A stretch of 64,000 nucleotides of DNA from Streptomyces bottropensis ATCC 25435 (GCF_000383595.1 NZ_KB911581.1:7089519-7153518); one strand, 5' to 3'; positions 42,029 to 50,881 are shown, counted from the first letter of the stretch. The notes: a model not told the origin generated them from the letters alone. Made by a program: numbers and translations.

Positions 42029-44245
42029 TCAGGCGACGGGTGCGGAGGTCTTGTCCGGAGCCTCCGGAGCCGGAACCTGAGCGGGTGCGGGGGCGGGATC
42101 GGGGGCGGTGGAGTGTTCCATCCGGTCGAGGCGGAGCGCGCGGTGCAGGGCACGCAGAGGGGACGGGGCCCACCAGTTGGCGGCGCCGAGGAGGGCCATG
42201 AGGGAGGGGACGAGGAAGGCGCGGACCACGGTCGCGTCGATGAGGACGGCGAACGCCGCGCCCAGGCCCAGTTCCTGGATGAACACCAGCCGGGACATCG
42301 CCAGCGCGCCCACCGGCACACAGAACAGGACGGCAGCGGAGGTCACGATCCCGCCGGTGCGGGACAGCCCCTGGGCCACCGCCTCACGGTTGTCCAGGCC
42401 CTGCGCCCGGGCCTCCTTGATCCGGCTCAGCAGGAAGACGTTGTAGTCCGTGGAGAGTCCGAAGGCGAGCGCGAAGACCAGGACGGGCGTGGTGGCCTCC
42501 AGCCCGGTCTGCGCGGAGAATCCGAGGTTGCCGTCCTGGAAGACCCACACCAGGAAGCCGAACGCGGCGCCGGTGGACAGCAGGTTCATCAGCAGGGCCT
42601 TCAGCGGCAGCACCACCGAGCCGGAGAAGGCGAAGAGCAGCAGCAGGGTGACACCGACCAGGATGCCGCCGGCCAGGGGCAGGCTGTCGCCGATGCTCTG
42701 ACGCTGCGCCAGGAAGTCCGCCGTCCGGCCGGTGTAGCGGGCGGGGTAGGGGGCGGCCAGGTCCTGGACGGCGTCGACGGCGTCCAGGGACGTGTCGGCC
42801 AGGGGGTCCTCGGTGAGGACGGCGTCGATCTCCCAGTGCCGGTCGTCCAGTTCGACGGGGGTGCCCACCGCCTCGACGCCGGGTACGGCGCCGATCCGCT
42901 CCGTGTAGTCGCCGAGCCGGGTGGTGTCCGGGGCGCCGCCGGTCTCCAGGACGATCTGCAGGGGTGAGGTGGCCCGGGAGTCGTACTCCTCGTCGAGCAC
43001 CGCGGCCACCTTGCCCGCACTGGTCTCCTCGGGCAGGAGCGTGGGGTCCACGCCGGTGAAGCGGACGCCCAGCAGCGGCGAGGCGATCACCAGCAGCACG
43101 GCCGTGGCCAGCAGGGCGAACACCGCCGGGCGGCGCATCACGGTCTGCGCCAGGCGGTACCAGCGCCCTTCGGTGGCCCCCGAGGCACCGGCCGTACGCT
43201 GCCAGCCGCGCGGGGCGAGGGAGTTGACCCGCCTGCCCAGCACGGCCAGCAGCGGGGGCAGCCCGAGCAGGGCGAACAGCGCGGCGGACACCACGGTGAT
43301 GACGCCGGCCAGCCCCATGGACCGCAGATACGGCTGCGGGAACGCGGTCAGCGCGGCGAGCGCCGCGGCCACTGTGAGGGCGCTGAAGAGAACGGTGCGG
43401 CCCGCGGTGGCGACGGTGCGCAGCACCGCCTCCGCGCCCGGTCCCCGCTCCGCCAGTTCCTCGCGGTAGCGGGAGACGAGCAGCAGGCCGAAGTCGATGG
43501 ACAGGCCGAGCCCCAGGGCGAAGGCGAGGCTCATGGCGCCGGTGGAGACGTTCATGAACTCGGTGGCGACGCGCAGGCCCGCCATGGTGAGCAGCAGCGA
43601 GACGATGCCGCCCAGCAGGGGGATCAGGGCGGCGACCAGCCCCCGGAAGACCAGGAAGAGGACCACCAGGATCACCGGGGTGGCGAGGAGTTCGGCCTGG
43701 GTCAGGTCGGTGTCCGAGACCTCGGCGACCTGGACGTGGCCGGGAGTGGCGCCGCCGAGCCAGGTGCGGCCGCGCAGGGCGGGATCGTCCTCGATGGCCT
43801 TCTGCAGCTCCGCCTCGGCCCGTACGCTCTCGGCGTCCGTCAGGGATCCCACGGACCCCACGACCACGGTGCTGCGACCGTCACGGGCGATGAGCGCGGT
43901 GCCGTCGGGGGAGGTGTAGTCCACGACCGACTCGACCTCGGGGCGGGAGCGCAGCAGCGCCACGGCGGCGGTGACCGCCTTCGGCGGGGCGGTGGTCGCC
44001 TCGACCCGCTCGTCGGTGCGTACCAGCAGGACGTGGCCCTGCTGGGGGTCGCTGCCCGTGGCCCGTTCGATGATCTCGCGGGCCGCGACGTTGCCGCCGC
44101 CCGGGTCGTCGTAGTCCGAGAGGCCGTTGGAGAGTTTCTCCGCCACGGTGCCGCCGTAGACCGTGGCCAGGGCGGTGACCAGGAGGGACAGGAGGAGGAC
44201 GGCGATCCTTCGGCGGTGAAGGGCCGAGCCCAGAGCGGAGAACAT
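42029..44245 (-). CDS. MMPL-family RND transporter
   Basis: A 738-residue membrane protein of the MmpL/RND type. A first membrane segment (RIAVLLLSLLVTALATVYGG, residues ~13-32) is followed by a large extracytoplasmic loop, a five-helix bundle including G-L-G-L-S-I-D-F-G-L-L-L-V-S-R-Y-R-E-E near 236, a second loop from ~400, and a second bundle with A-F-G-L-S-T-D-Y-N-V-F-L-L-S-R-I-K-E-A near 601. The paired acidic motifs are typical proton-relay signatures of these pumps, which export lipids and secondary metabolites. GAAGGAAGGAAAC precedes the ATG. Together with the monooxygenase and P450 on the other strand it borders the biosynthetic cluster. Confidence 0.9.
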   Translation of the reverse strand: MFSALGSALHRRRIAVLLLSLLVTALATVYGGTVAEKLSNGLSDYDDPGGGNVAAREIIERATGSDPQQGHVLLVRTDERVEATTAPPKAVTAAVALLRSRPEVESVVDYTSPDGTALIARDGRSTVVVGSVGSLTDAESVRAEAELQKAIEDDPALRGRTWLGGATPGHVQVAEVSDTDLTQAELLATPVILVVLFLVFRGLVAALIPLLGGIVSLLLTMAGLRVATEFMNVSTGAMSLAFALGLGLSIDFGLLLVSRYREELAERGPGAEAVLRTVATAGRTVLFSALTVAAALAALTAFPQPYLRSMGLAGVITVVSAALFALLGLPPLLAVLGRRVNSLAPRGWQRTAGASGATEGRWYRLAQTVMRRPAVFALLATAVLLVIASPLLGVRFTGVDPTLLPEETSAGKVAAVLDEEYDSRATSPLQIVLETGGAPDTTRLGDYTERIGAVPGVEAVGTPVELDDRHWEIDAVLTEDPLADTSLDAVDAVQDLAAPYPARYTGRTADFLAQRQSIGDSLPLAGGILVGVTLLLLFAFSGSVVLPLKALLMNLLSTGAAFGFLVWVFQDGNLGFSAQTGLEATTPVLVFALAFGLSTDYNVFLLSRIKEARAQGLDNREAVAQGLSRTGGIVTSAAVLFCVPVGALAMSRLVFIQELGLGAAFAVLIDATVVRAFLVPSLMALLGAANWWAPSPLRALHRALRLDRMEHSTAPDPAPAPAQVPAPEAPDKTSAPVA

Positions 44246-44477
44246 GTTTCCTTCCTTCTTCCTCCCGCCTGCGGGCCGTGATCCGCAGGGCCGTGGAGGA
44301 TGCGCTGGCTGCCCGGGACGGGCTGGTGGGGGGCACGCGGGCGGGCGCGGTGTCCGCATCGGCCGGGACGCTCCCGCCGACCGTCACGCGCGACGGCCAG
44401 CATCGGGCACGGCGCTGTATTCCCACTGAAGCCCGGGCGCCAGGCCTCGTGGGCCACGTGCGGCAGCCCTGTGGGCC

Positions 44478-44563
44478 GGTCCGGCAGCCCGTGCGCCAGG
44501 ACCGACAGTCCTGTACGCCGGGTCCGGCAGCCCGTGCGCCAGGACCGACAGTCCTGTACGCCG
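44478..44563 (+). repeat. Two exact 43-bp tandem repeats, each with a palindrome
   Basis: The 43-base unit at 44478-44520 is repeated without change at 44521-44563, with a diverging third start at 44564. Each unit holds CAGGACCGACAGTCCTG (44497-44513 and 44540-44556), a dyad of 6-bp arms with a 5-base centre, a size suitable for TetR-type dimers. The nearby TetR gene is the obvious candidate ligand. Confidence 0.75.
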
Positions 44564-44705
44564 GGTCCGGCAGTCCCGTGGGCGCGCGCGGCGGCGAAGG
44601 ACGCAAGACCGGCTTTAGGAGGCGCCCGAAGCATGGCGGCGCCGCGTACGACGAGCCTCGGCCGGGACCGCCCCGTGTCCGGCCGGCCTGCGCCACGGCG
44701 CGGTG

Positions 44706-44738
44706 CGGCTCCGCCCGGGAGTGCCCCGGGCGGAGCCG
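44706..44738 (+). promoter_or_regulatory. Leader hairpin upstream of the FAD monooxygenase
   Basis: CGGCTCCGCCCGGG pairs exactly with CCCGGGCGGAGCCG around a 5-base loop. A second stem (CCGTCGG, 44736-44742, with CCGACGG, 44751-44757) uses the last three bases of the first, so the two cannot form together: an attenuator-like layout 84 bases before the gene. Confidence 0.5.
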
Positions 44739-44840
44739 TCGGGGAGGCAGCCGACGGGGCGCGACACCGTCAGGGCTTCCCCCTGGGCCGTGAGGCCGAC
44801 TTCTCCCCGACGAGGGGCCGACGTGCAGGAGGGACAGCCC

Positions 44841-46157
44841 GTGACGGGATCTGACAGGGCCAGGCCGGCCGGGAACGCGGCGGTGCACACCCAGGTGTGC
44901 ATCATCGGCGGCGGACCGGCGGGGATGACACTCGGCCTCGAACTGGCCCGCCGCTCGGTCGAGGTCGTCGTCGTGGAACAGAGCGGCCACTTCGACCGCT
45001 CTTTCCGCGGTGAGTCGATCTCACCCGACTCGGTGTGGCTGCTGGAACGTCTGGGGATCCTGGACAAGGTCCGGGACCAGACCCTGGAAACCCGCCGGAT
45101 GCAGATCATGGACGGCGGCCGGGTGGTGCTGGACGCCGACTTCTCCGCGTTCGACCAGCCGTGCCGCTACCCGATGGAGCTTCCGCAGCCGCCGCTGCTG
45201 ACGGCGCTGGCCGAGGAGGGTGCCTCGCTTCCGGGGTTCACCCTGCTGCGGCGGAGCACCGCGGTGGAACTGCTGCGGGACGGCGAGGCGGTGACCGGCG
45301 CCCGGGTCCGGGGCCCCGACGGGGAGGTCGAGGTGCGGGCCGCGCTGACGGTGGGCGCGGACGGCCGGTTCAGCAAGGTGCGTCAGATGGCGGGCCTGCC
45401 GTTCGAGAAGATCCCGCTGGAGCGGGACTTCGTCTGGTTCAAGGTGCCGGTGCCCGAGGCCTGGGACCCGCACACCTACCGGGTACGGATCCGGGGGAAC
45501 CGGCACGGCCTGTTCATCCCCACCGTGCCCGACCTGGTACGGGTCGGCTTCAACATCCCCAAGGGCGGCCTGCGCGAGATGCGGGGGCAGGGCCTGCCCG
45601 CGCTGTACGAGCGGATCGACGAGCTGGCCCCCGAGATCTCCCGGGAGGTGCGGGAGTCCGTCACCAGCTGGTCCGACACCTCCATGCTGGACATCTTCAC
45701 CACGGTCGTGTCCCGCTGGTCCATGCCCGGCCTGGTACTGATCGGCGACGCGGCGCACACGCTGACGCCGGTGCTCGGACAGGGCGTGAACCACGCCATC
45801 ACCGACGCCGTGATGCTCGCGCCCCTGGTGGCTCCCGTCCTGCGGGGCTCCGGTGACCACCGGTCGGCGCTGCTCAGGGCCACCGAGCGTTTCCAGCACG
45901 AGCGGGAGCCGGCCGTGGCCCGCTCCCGTGACCTGCAGTTGCGCCAGGAACGCGCGTTCGCGCTCTCCGGCACCGTGCCGGTGGCGCTGCGGGGGCTCGC
46001 CTACCGACTGGTGAGCTCCAACGACGCCCTGAAGCGGCGGATCGTCGCGGGCATCTACTACCCGCTCCAGGAAGCGCACCGCACCGGCCGCACCGTGGTG
46101 CGGGTGGCGCCCACCGTGCCCGCCGCCCGTCTCGGCGCCGACCCGTCCGACGTCTGA
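44841..46157 (+). CDS. FAD-dependent monooxygenase (p-hydroxybenzoate hydroxylase type)
   Basis: A 438-residue class A flavoprotein monooxygenase. The FAD loop is C-I-I-G-G-G-P-A-G-M-T-L-G (residues ~18-30), the DG motif T-V-G-A-D-G-R-F-S-K-V-R is at ~167-178, and the second FAD motif G-L-V-L-I-G-D-A-A-H-T-L-T-P-V-L-G-Q-G is at ~295-313. Such enzymes hydroxylate or epoxidise aromatic and other activated substrates using NAD(P)H and oxygen. GTG at 44841 has GGAGGG upstream; a GTG at 44823 is an alternative. It is followed after 66 bases by a P450, so both probably tailor the cluster product. Confidence 0.85.
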   Translation: MTGSDRARPAGNAAVHTQVCIIGGGPAGMTLGLELARRSVEVVVVEQSGHFDRSFRGESISPDSVWLLERLGILDKVRDQTLETRRMQIMDGGRVVLDADFSAFDQPCRYPMELPQPPLLTALAEEGASLPGFTLLRRSTAVELLRDGEAVTGARVRGPDGEVEVRAALTVGADGRFSKVRQMAGLPFEKIPLERDFVWFKVPVPEAWDPHTYRVRIRGNRHGLFIPTVPDLVRVGFNIPKGGLREMRGQGLPALYERIDELAPEISREVRESVTSWSDTSMLDIFTTVVSRWSMPGLVLIGDAAHTLTPVLGQGVNHAITDAVMLAPLVAPVLRGSGDHRSALLRATERFQHEREPAVARSRDLQLRQERAFALSGTVPVALRGLAYRLVSSNDALKRRIVAGIYYPLQEAHRTGRTVVRVAPTVPAARLGADPSDV

Positions 46158-46223
46158 CCCCGCGGCCTGCCCGGCCGCCCCACGCCACCCGACTCCGACG
46201 CGCTACGAAGAGGACTCACGACC

Positions 46224-47471
46224 ATGACCGCACAGCCCGAGACAGCACCCGACACGGCTCCCACGCACTCCGCCCCCGACGACGAGACGGTACGTCCCTA
46301 CCCCTTCGAACGGCCGTCCGCGATGCAGGCCTGCCCGGTGTACAAGGACCTGCGGGAGACCTGCCCCGTGTCCAAGGTGCGGATGCCCAGCGGCGACCAG
46401 GCCTTCCTGGTCACCACGTACGACGAGGTCCGCACCGTCCTGTCGGACCAGCGGTTCAGCCGGGCCGCCACGCTGGAGGACGGCGCCCCCCGGCTGGCGG
46501 CCGCCCCGCAGAAGTTCAAGAGCCTGCTCAACATGGACCCGCCGGAGCACTCCCGGGTGCGCAAGCTGGTCTCCCGGGAGTTCACCGCCCGCCGGGTCAC
46601 GGCACTGCGCCCGCGGATCCAGGAGCACACGGACGCGCTGCTGGACGCGATGGCCGAGCAGGAGGGCCCGCTGGACCTCATCCCGGCCCTGGCCTTCCCG
46701 CTTCCGGTGATCGTGATCTGCGAGCTGCTCGGCGTGCCCTTCGACGACCGGGAGAAGTTCGCCGCCTGGGCGAGCGCCTTCCTGGCCACCACCTCGCGGA
46801 CCAAGGAGGAGATGCTGGAGGCCCAGATCGGTCTGTTCACGTACCTCTCCGAACTCGTCGAGGCCAAGCGCGAGAACCCCGGTGAGGACCTGCTCTCGGC
46901 CCTGGTCCAGATCCACGACGAGGACGGTGACCGGCTCAGCCACGAGGAGCTGATCTTCCTGGGCATCAGCCTGCTGGTGGCCGGCCACGAGACGACGGTC
47001 AACCAGATCGCGAACAGCGTGGTCGCGCTGCTCACCCACCCCGAACAACTGGCCGCCCTGCGCGCCGATCCGGAGCTGATCGGCAACGCCATGGAGGAGA
47101 TGCTGCGCGCCTACCCGCCCGGCGACGAGGCCCTGCTCCGGATCGCCACGGAGGACGTCGAGCTCGGCGGTGTGCTGATTCCGGCGGGCAGCGCCGTGCT
47201 GCCGGGCCTGGCGTCGGCCAACCGGGACGCGAGCCAGTTCAGCGACCCGGACGGCCTCGACTTCCACCGGCCGACGAACCCGCACTTCGCCTTCAGCCAC
47301 GGCCCGCACTACTGCATCGGCTCCGGCCTCGCCCGTCTGGAGCTCCAGATAGCGATCGGCACGCTCATCGAGCGCTTCCCGACACTCCAGCTGGCGGTGG
47401 CGCCGGAGGAGCTGCCCCGTCCGTCCGGGATGCTCGTCCACGGCATCACCGCGTTGCCCGTCACCTGGTGA
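46224..47471 (+). CDS. Cytochrome P450
   Basis: A 415-residue bacterial class I P450. The I-helix oxygen-binding motif is A-G-H-E-T-T near residue 254, the K-helix E-E-M-L-R-A near 291, and the heme loop F-S-H-G-P-H-Y-C-I-G with the cysteinate at residue 364. The N terminus starts in the bacterial soluble style, without a membrane anchor. It needs ferredoxin and reductase partners, which are not in this window. Same strand as the FAD monooxygenase and likely co-transcribed; strong terminators follow. Confidence 0.9.
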   Translation: MTAQPETAPDTAPTHSAPDDETVRPYPFERPSAMQACPVYKDLRETCPVSKVRMPSGDQAFLVTTYDEVRTVLSDQRFSRAATLEDGAPRLAAAPQKFKSLLNMDPPEHSRVRKLVSREFTARRVTALRPRIQEHTDALLDAMAEQEGPLDLIPALAFPLPVIVICELLGVPFDDREKFAAWASAFLATTSRTKEEMLEAQIGLFTYLSELVEAKRENPGEDLLSALVQIHDEDGDRLSHEELIFLGISLLVAGHETTVNQIANSVVALLTHPEQLAALRADPELIGNAMEEMLRAYPPGDEALLRIATEDVELGGVLIPAGSAVLPGLASANRDASQFSDPDGLDFHRPTNPHFAFSHGPHYCIGSGLARLELQIAIGTLIERFPTLQLAVAPEELPRPSGMLVHGITALPVTW

Positions 47472-47511
47472 CGGAACCTCCTACGACTCCTTCTCCACGC
47501 GGTACGCAGCT

Positions 47512-47547
47512 CCCCGGGCGGGGCCGGTCCTCCGGCCCCGCCCGGGG
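47512..47547 (+). terminator. Terminator hairpin after the P450 gene
   Basis: CCCCGGGCGGGGCCGG pairs exactly with CCGGCCCCGCCCGGGG around TCCT, 40 bases after the P450 stop and between convergent genes. Confidence 0.8.
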
Positions 47548-47585
47548 CGTTCGTGCGGGCGGTGTACCACGCGTACCCGCCATGG

Positions 47586-47604
47586 GGCGGACGAGTGGTC
47601 CGCC
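47586..47604 (+). repeat. Palindrome and direct repeats between two terminators
   Basis: GGCGGAC-GAGTG-GTCCGCC is a perfect 7-bp dyad. It includes one of two copies of ACGAGTGGTC (47591-47600 and 47611-47620, 20-base period). No function is evident in this convergent gap. Confidence 0.4.
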
Positions 47605-47638
47605 GTCCGCACGAGTGGTCTGCGGGCCGGACGCGGAC

Positions 47639-47678
47639 GCACGTGGGCCCCGGCCTGATCAGGCCGGGGCCCACGTGC
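47639..47678 (-). terminator. Terminator hairpin after the MFS gene
   Basis: An exact 18-bp stem (GCACGTGGGCCCCGGCCT and its complement) around GATC, 30 bases beyond the MFS stop on the minus strand. Confidence 0.8.
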
Positions 47679-47708
47679 GGCGAGCCGGAGGGTGCCGGGC
47701 GGAGCGCG

Positions 47709-48959
47709 TCAGGTCCGCTCGCGTACGGCCGCGGAACGCGCCCGTACGACGAAGACGAAGGCGACCGCCGCTCCCAGTGCGGGCGGCACCGCGGCCAGCA
47801 GCAGGATCTCGCGGCCCGGGACGTCCAGGGCGAGGAGCCCGCCACCGACCGCCGGACCGACGATGGAGCCGGTGCGGCCGAGCGCGGCGGCGTAGGCGAC
47901 ACCGGTCGTGCGGGTCGCGGTGGGGTACAGGGTCACCGCGAGGGCCGTCTGGCCGAGCACGCCCGCGACGATGCCGGCACCGGCCGCGGCCAGCATCACC
48001 AGCAACGCCGCGCGGCCGGTGTCCGCCCACGCCGTCGCGACGAGGAACACGACGGCCGCCAGCGCCATCACGGTCAGGGCGCGCGGCGTACCGAGCCGTG
48101 CGCACAGGGGAACCATCACCAGACCCCCGATCACCCCGCCCACGGCGATCATCGACGTGCCCACCGGCGCCTGCTCGGGAGTGAAGCCGTATCCCCGGGC
48201 GAGCAGGGTCGGCAGCCAGGTGAGGAGGCCGTAGTTCGTCGTGTACATCAGCAGGGCGAAGCACCACAGCAGGACCGTCTGCACGGCGGTGCCCGGCTCG
48301 AACAGCCGGCGTACGGAGGGGTCCGCCGCCTCCGCGCGCGGTACGGAGGAGGCGGGGGTACCGGGCAGTCCCCGCACCAGCAGCGGCACCATCAGCGCGG
48401 GCAGCACGGCGCCGGCCCAGAACACGGAGGTCCATCCGAACGCGGTGATCAGGGGCGTGCTGACGAGGCCGCCGGCGACGGCGCCGACGGCGATCGCGAG
48501 GACGACCCCGACGCTGGCGGACTCCCGCCGCGCGGGGGGCACGTGGTCCGCGGTGAGGGAGACGCACGCGGGCAGCACGATGCCGAGACCGAGCGCGGTC
48601 ACCAGGCGCGCCACGCCCAGCGTCGTCACCGAGTCCACGGGCACGGTCAGTGCCGACCCCGCCGCGAACACCAGGGTCCCGGTGACGATCAGGGGTTTGC
48701 GCCCGAAGCGCGCGGCGGCACGCGCGGAGCACAGGTAACCGATCACCACACCGAGGTTCGTGGCGACGAGCGCCGGGGTGAACGCCGATTCGTCCAGGTT
48801 CCACTCCCGCGCCAGCGTCGGGACGACGAAGCCGAGCGACGCCGTGTCGAATCCGTCGAGAAAGATGGTCAGGAAGGCGAGGACGACGACGCGCCGACTC
48901 CCCGTCCCGACACCTCCCTCGGCCGTCGCGTCCGCCGGACGCTCGTGAGTCGTGGTCAT
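47709..48959 (-). CDS. MFS transporter, aromatic-acid/H+ symporter-like
   Basis: A 416-residue major facilitator with 12 hydrophobic segments. Early on it carries F-L-D-G-F-D-T-A-S-L-G-F-V-V-P, the D-G-x-D signature of the AAHS (aromatic acid:H+ symporter) group, and R-F-G-R-K-P in the loop between segments 2 and 3. Likely transports an organic or aromatic acid, either a precursor or a product of the cluster. AAGGTGAGAG precedes the ATG. It points away from the next minus-strand operon, so it may be regulated separately. Confidence 0.85.
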   Translation of the reverse strand: MTTTHERPADATAEGGVGTGSRRVVVLAFLTIFLDGFDTASLGFVVPTLAREWNLDESAFTPALVATNLGVVIGYLCSARAAARFGRKPLIVTGTLVFAAGSALTVPVDSVTTLGVARLVTALGLGIVLPACVSLTADHVPPARRESASVGVVLAIAVGAVAGGLVSTPLITAFGWTSVFWAGAVLPALMVPLLVRGLPGTPASSVPRAEAADPSVRRLFEPGTAVQTVLLWCFALLMYTTNYGLLTWLPTLLARGYGFTPEQAPVGTSMIAVGGVIGGLVMVPLCARLGTPRALTVMALAAVVFLVATAWADTGRAALLVMLAAAGAGIVAGVLGQTALAVTLYPTATRTTGVAYAAALGRTGSIVGPAVGGGLLALDVPGREILLLAAVPPALGAAVAFVFVVRARSAAVRERT

Positions 48960-49033
48960 CTGCTCTCACCTTGGGTTCACGGGCGCGGGCCCGCGCCCTG
49001 GTGTGCGGGGTGTGCGGTCGGAAGGGGGCGGAC

Positions 49034-49070
49034 GACCGCCGCCGGAACCGAGGCGGTTCCGGCGGCGGTC
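49034..49070 (-). terminator. Hairpin after the acyl-transfer operon
   Basis: GACCGCCGCCGGAACC pairs exactly with GGTTCCGGCGGCGGTC around GAGGC. It follows the minus-strand decarboxylase-ACP gene and the small frame after it. Confidence 0.7.
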
Positions 49071-49263
49071 AGGCCCGGTGTCCGGAGCCTGCGGGCTCCG
49101 GACACCGTCGGACCCCTGCCGAGGGGATGGATGTCATGTGGCGGTGACGCAGCAGGCTGTCGGCCGCGCCGCCCTCCACGCGGGAGACGGCGGCCAGCCA
49201 CTCGCTCAGGGCGGTGCGGCCCAGCAGGGACCGCAGCCTTTCGTCGGCACCCGGCTCAGACAC
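49069..49263 (-). CDS. Small open frame coupled to the decarboxylase-ACP gene (doubtful)
   Basis: A possible 64-residue product starting SEPGADERLRSLLGRTALSE from GTG 49263, overlapping the preceding stop by eight bases. The first ~45 codons use typical high-GC codons, but the last third coincides with a terminator hairpin (49077-49106) and codes for an odd R-C-P-E-P-A-G-S-G-H tail. It may be a small helical protein, a leader peptide, or accidental open sequence; no homologous family is recognised. Confidence 0.35.
   Translation of the reverse strand: MSEPGADERLRSLLGRTALSEWLAAVSRVEGGAADSLLRHRHMTSIPSAGVRRCPEPAGSGHRA
49077..49106 (-). terminator. Second hairpin after the acyl-transfer operon
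   Basis: GGTGTCCGGAGCC pairs exactly with GGCTCCGGACACC around TGCG, a 13-bp stem, upstream (in the direction of minus-strand transcription) of the hairpin at 49034. Confidence 0.65.
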
Positions 49264-50881
49264 GGCCCGCGGCCTGCTCGCGCAGGGCGGACACCACGCG
49301 CCACAGCGAGGCGGGGGTGGCGAAGGTGTCGGCCATCAGCTCGGAGTCCGGGACGGCGATGCCGTACGTCTCCTCCACCCGGACCAGGACCTCCACCATC
49401 GCGAGCGAGTCCAGGCCCGCCGCCTTGAGGCTGGTGTCGGGCTTCAGCTCGCCCTGGGCGGCGAGCCGGGGCAGGGCCTCCTGGAGCAGTGCCGCGTACG
49501 TCGGGTCCCAGGGCGCGGCCGGTTCGTCGGCCGTGCCGGCGGGCGTCGTCCCCGTGGTCGTCTCGGTCATGGCGGTGATGTCCTCCGTACGTGATGCGGT
49601 GAGGGGGGAGACGGTGTGGCGCCGCAGGGCCAGGCGGCTGGCGGAGACGGTCTCGGCGCCGTCCACGACGAGTTCGGCGGGCGCCGGGTGGCCGAGGAAG
49701 CCGAGCAGGCTCGCGGACAGTCCGTAGGCGCCCACGTTGGGGAAGGCCAGCAGGTCGCCCGGGCGCAGCCCCGGCAGGTCCGCCGCGCGGGCGAGGATGT
49801 CCGCGGGGGTGCACAGCGGACCGGCGAGGGTGACCAGGGCGGGTTCCCGGTCACCGGCCTCGTGCGCCGCCGGGCCGGGGCCCGACAGCGGCTGGGCGGA
49901 CAGGGGCAGCAGACGGCCCAGGCCCGACAGGCCACCCAGGTGGTTGATGCCGGAGTCGAGCACCGCGTAGGTGTTGCCGCGGCTGTTCTTCACGTCGGTG
50001 ACGGTGCTCACCAGCCGGCCGCTGTCGCCGACCAGATAGCGGCCGGACTCGAAGGCGACCACCGGTTCGCCGTCGCGCCAGCCCGGCAGACTCTCGTCGA
50101 GCACGGCGGACAGTGCCGACCGCAGACCGGGGTACGCGGGCCGCTCACCGGGGGTCGCGTACGGGGCGGCGAAGCCGCCGCCGAGGTCCAGCAGGTGCAG
50201 CGGGATGCCGAGTTCGTCCCGGAGGCGGGCGGCGGTACGCACGCTCTGGGCCAGTTCGGCGAGGAGGCCGTCCTCGTCCCGGGCGTTGGTGAGCGGGAAG
50301 AAGTGCATGCCGATGATCCGGACGCCCTTCACCAGGAGCCGGGCCCCGTGCTCGGTCAGATCGTCGAGGTCGAACCCGAACTGGGACGGGCCCCCGGTCA
50401 TCCGCAGGCCGCCCTGGCCCGGCGCCCCGGCCGCGTTGATCCGCAGCACACAGTCCGCGGTGACGCCCCGGGCGTCCGCGGCGGCGCCGATCCGGTCCAG
50501 ATCGCCGAAGGACTCGGCGGAGAAGGTGCGCATCCCCGCCGCGATCGCCTCCTCCAGCTCGGCCGGGACCTTGCCGGGGCCGGAGTACATCAGTTCCGCC
50601 GCCGGATGACCCGCTTCGAGGGCCGCGGCCAGTTCGCCGCGTGAGGTCACCTCGGCGCGGGCGCCGCCCCGGCGCAGCTCGGCGACGAGATCGGGGTGCG
50701 AATTGGCCTTCAGCGAGTAGTAGACGCGGGACGGCTGGGGCAGGGCCGCCCGCAGGTCCTCCAGCGCGGTGCGCACCCGGGCCAGGTCGTAGACGTACAG
50801 GGGGCTGCCGTACTGCTCGACGAGGCGGCGGACCGTCAGGTCGTCGCCGGGGGGCCCGGTGCGGTCGCGGTCAGTGGACAT
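49256..50881 (-). CDS. PLP-dependent decarboxylase fused to an acyl carrier protein
   Basis: A 541-residue fusion. Residues ~1-440 are a fold-type III PLP decarboxylase (ornithine/diaminopimelate type): pyridoxal Lys58 in Y-S-L-K-A-N, L-D-L-G-G-G-F near 250, E-S-G-R-Y-L-V near 285, and G-P-L-C-T-P-A-D near 361. That last form is also seen in BtrK-like decarboxylases that act on ACP-bound glutamate. Residues ~470-541 are an ACP with the phosphopantetheine serine in G-L-D-S-L-A. An amino acid thioesterified to the carrier could be decarboxylated in place. GGAGGG precedes the ATG at 50881, which lies inside the stop region of the AMP-ligase gene. Confidence 0.85.
   Translation of the reverse strand: MSTDRDRTGPPGDDLTVRRLVEQYGSPLYVYDLARVRTALEDLRAALPQPSRVYYSLKANSHPDLVAELRRGGARAEVTSRGELAAALEAGHPAAELMYSGPGKVPAELEEAIAAGMRTFSAESFGDLDRIGAAADARGVTADCVLRINAAGAPGQGGLRMTGGPSQFGFDLDDLTEHGARLLVKGVRIIGMHFFPLTNARDEDGLLAELAQSVRTAARLRDELGIPLHLLDLGGGFAAPYATPGERPAYPGLRSALSAVLDESLPGWRDGEPVVAFESGRYLVGDSGRLVSTVTDVKNSRGNTYAVLDSGINHLGGLSGLGRLLPLSAQPLSGPGPAAHEAGDREPALVTLAGPLCTPADILARAADLPGLRPGDLLAFPNVGAYGLSASLLGFLGHPAPAELVVDGAETVSASRLALRRHTVSPLTASRTEDITAMTETTTGTTPAGTADEPAAPWDPTYAALLQEALPRLAAQGELKPDTSLKAAGLDSLAMVEVLVRVEETYGIAVPDSELMADTFATPASLWRVVSALREQAAGRV

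Larger units (their letters stand above)
44246..44840 (+). other. Divergent regulatory region between MMPL pump and FAD monooxygenase genes
   Basis: A 595-base stretch without a convincing gene. It holds two exact tandem repeats with internal palindromes (44478-44563), a 14-bp hairpin (44706-44738), an overlapping smaller hairpin (44736-44757), and a short open frame 44633-44854 that has a good AGGAGG but an arginine/glycine-rich product. The size and density of repeats suggest a regulated divergent promoter region. Confidence 0.6.
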
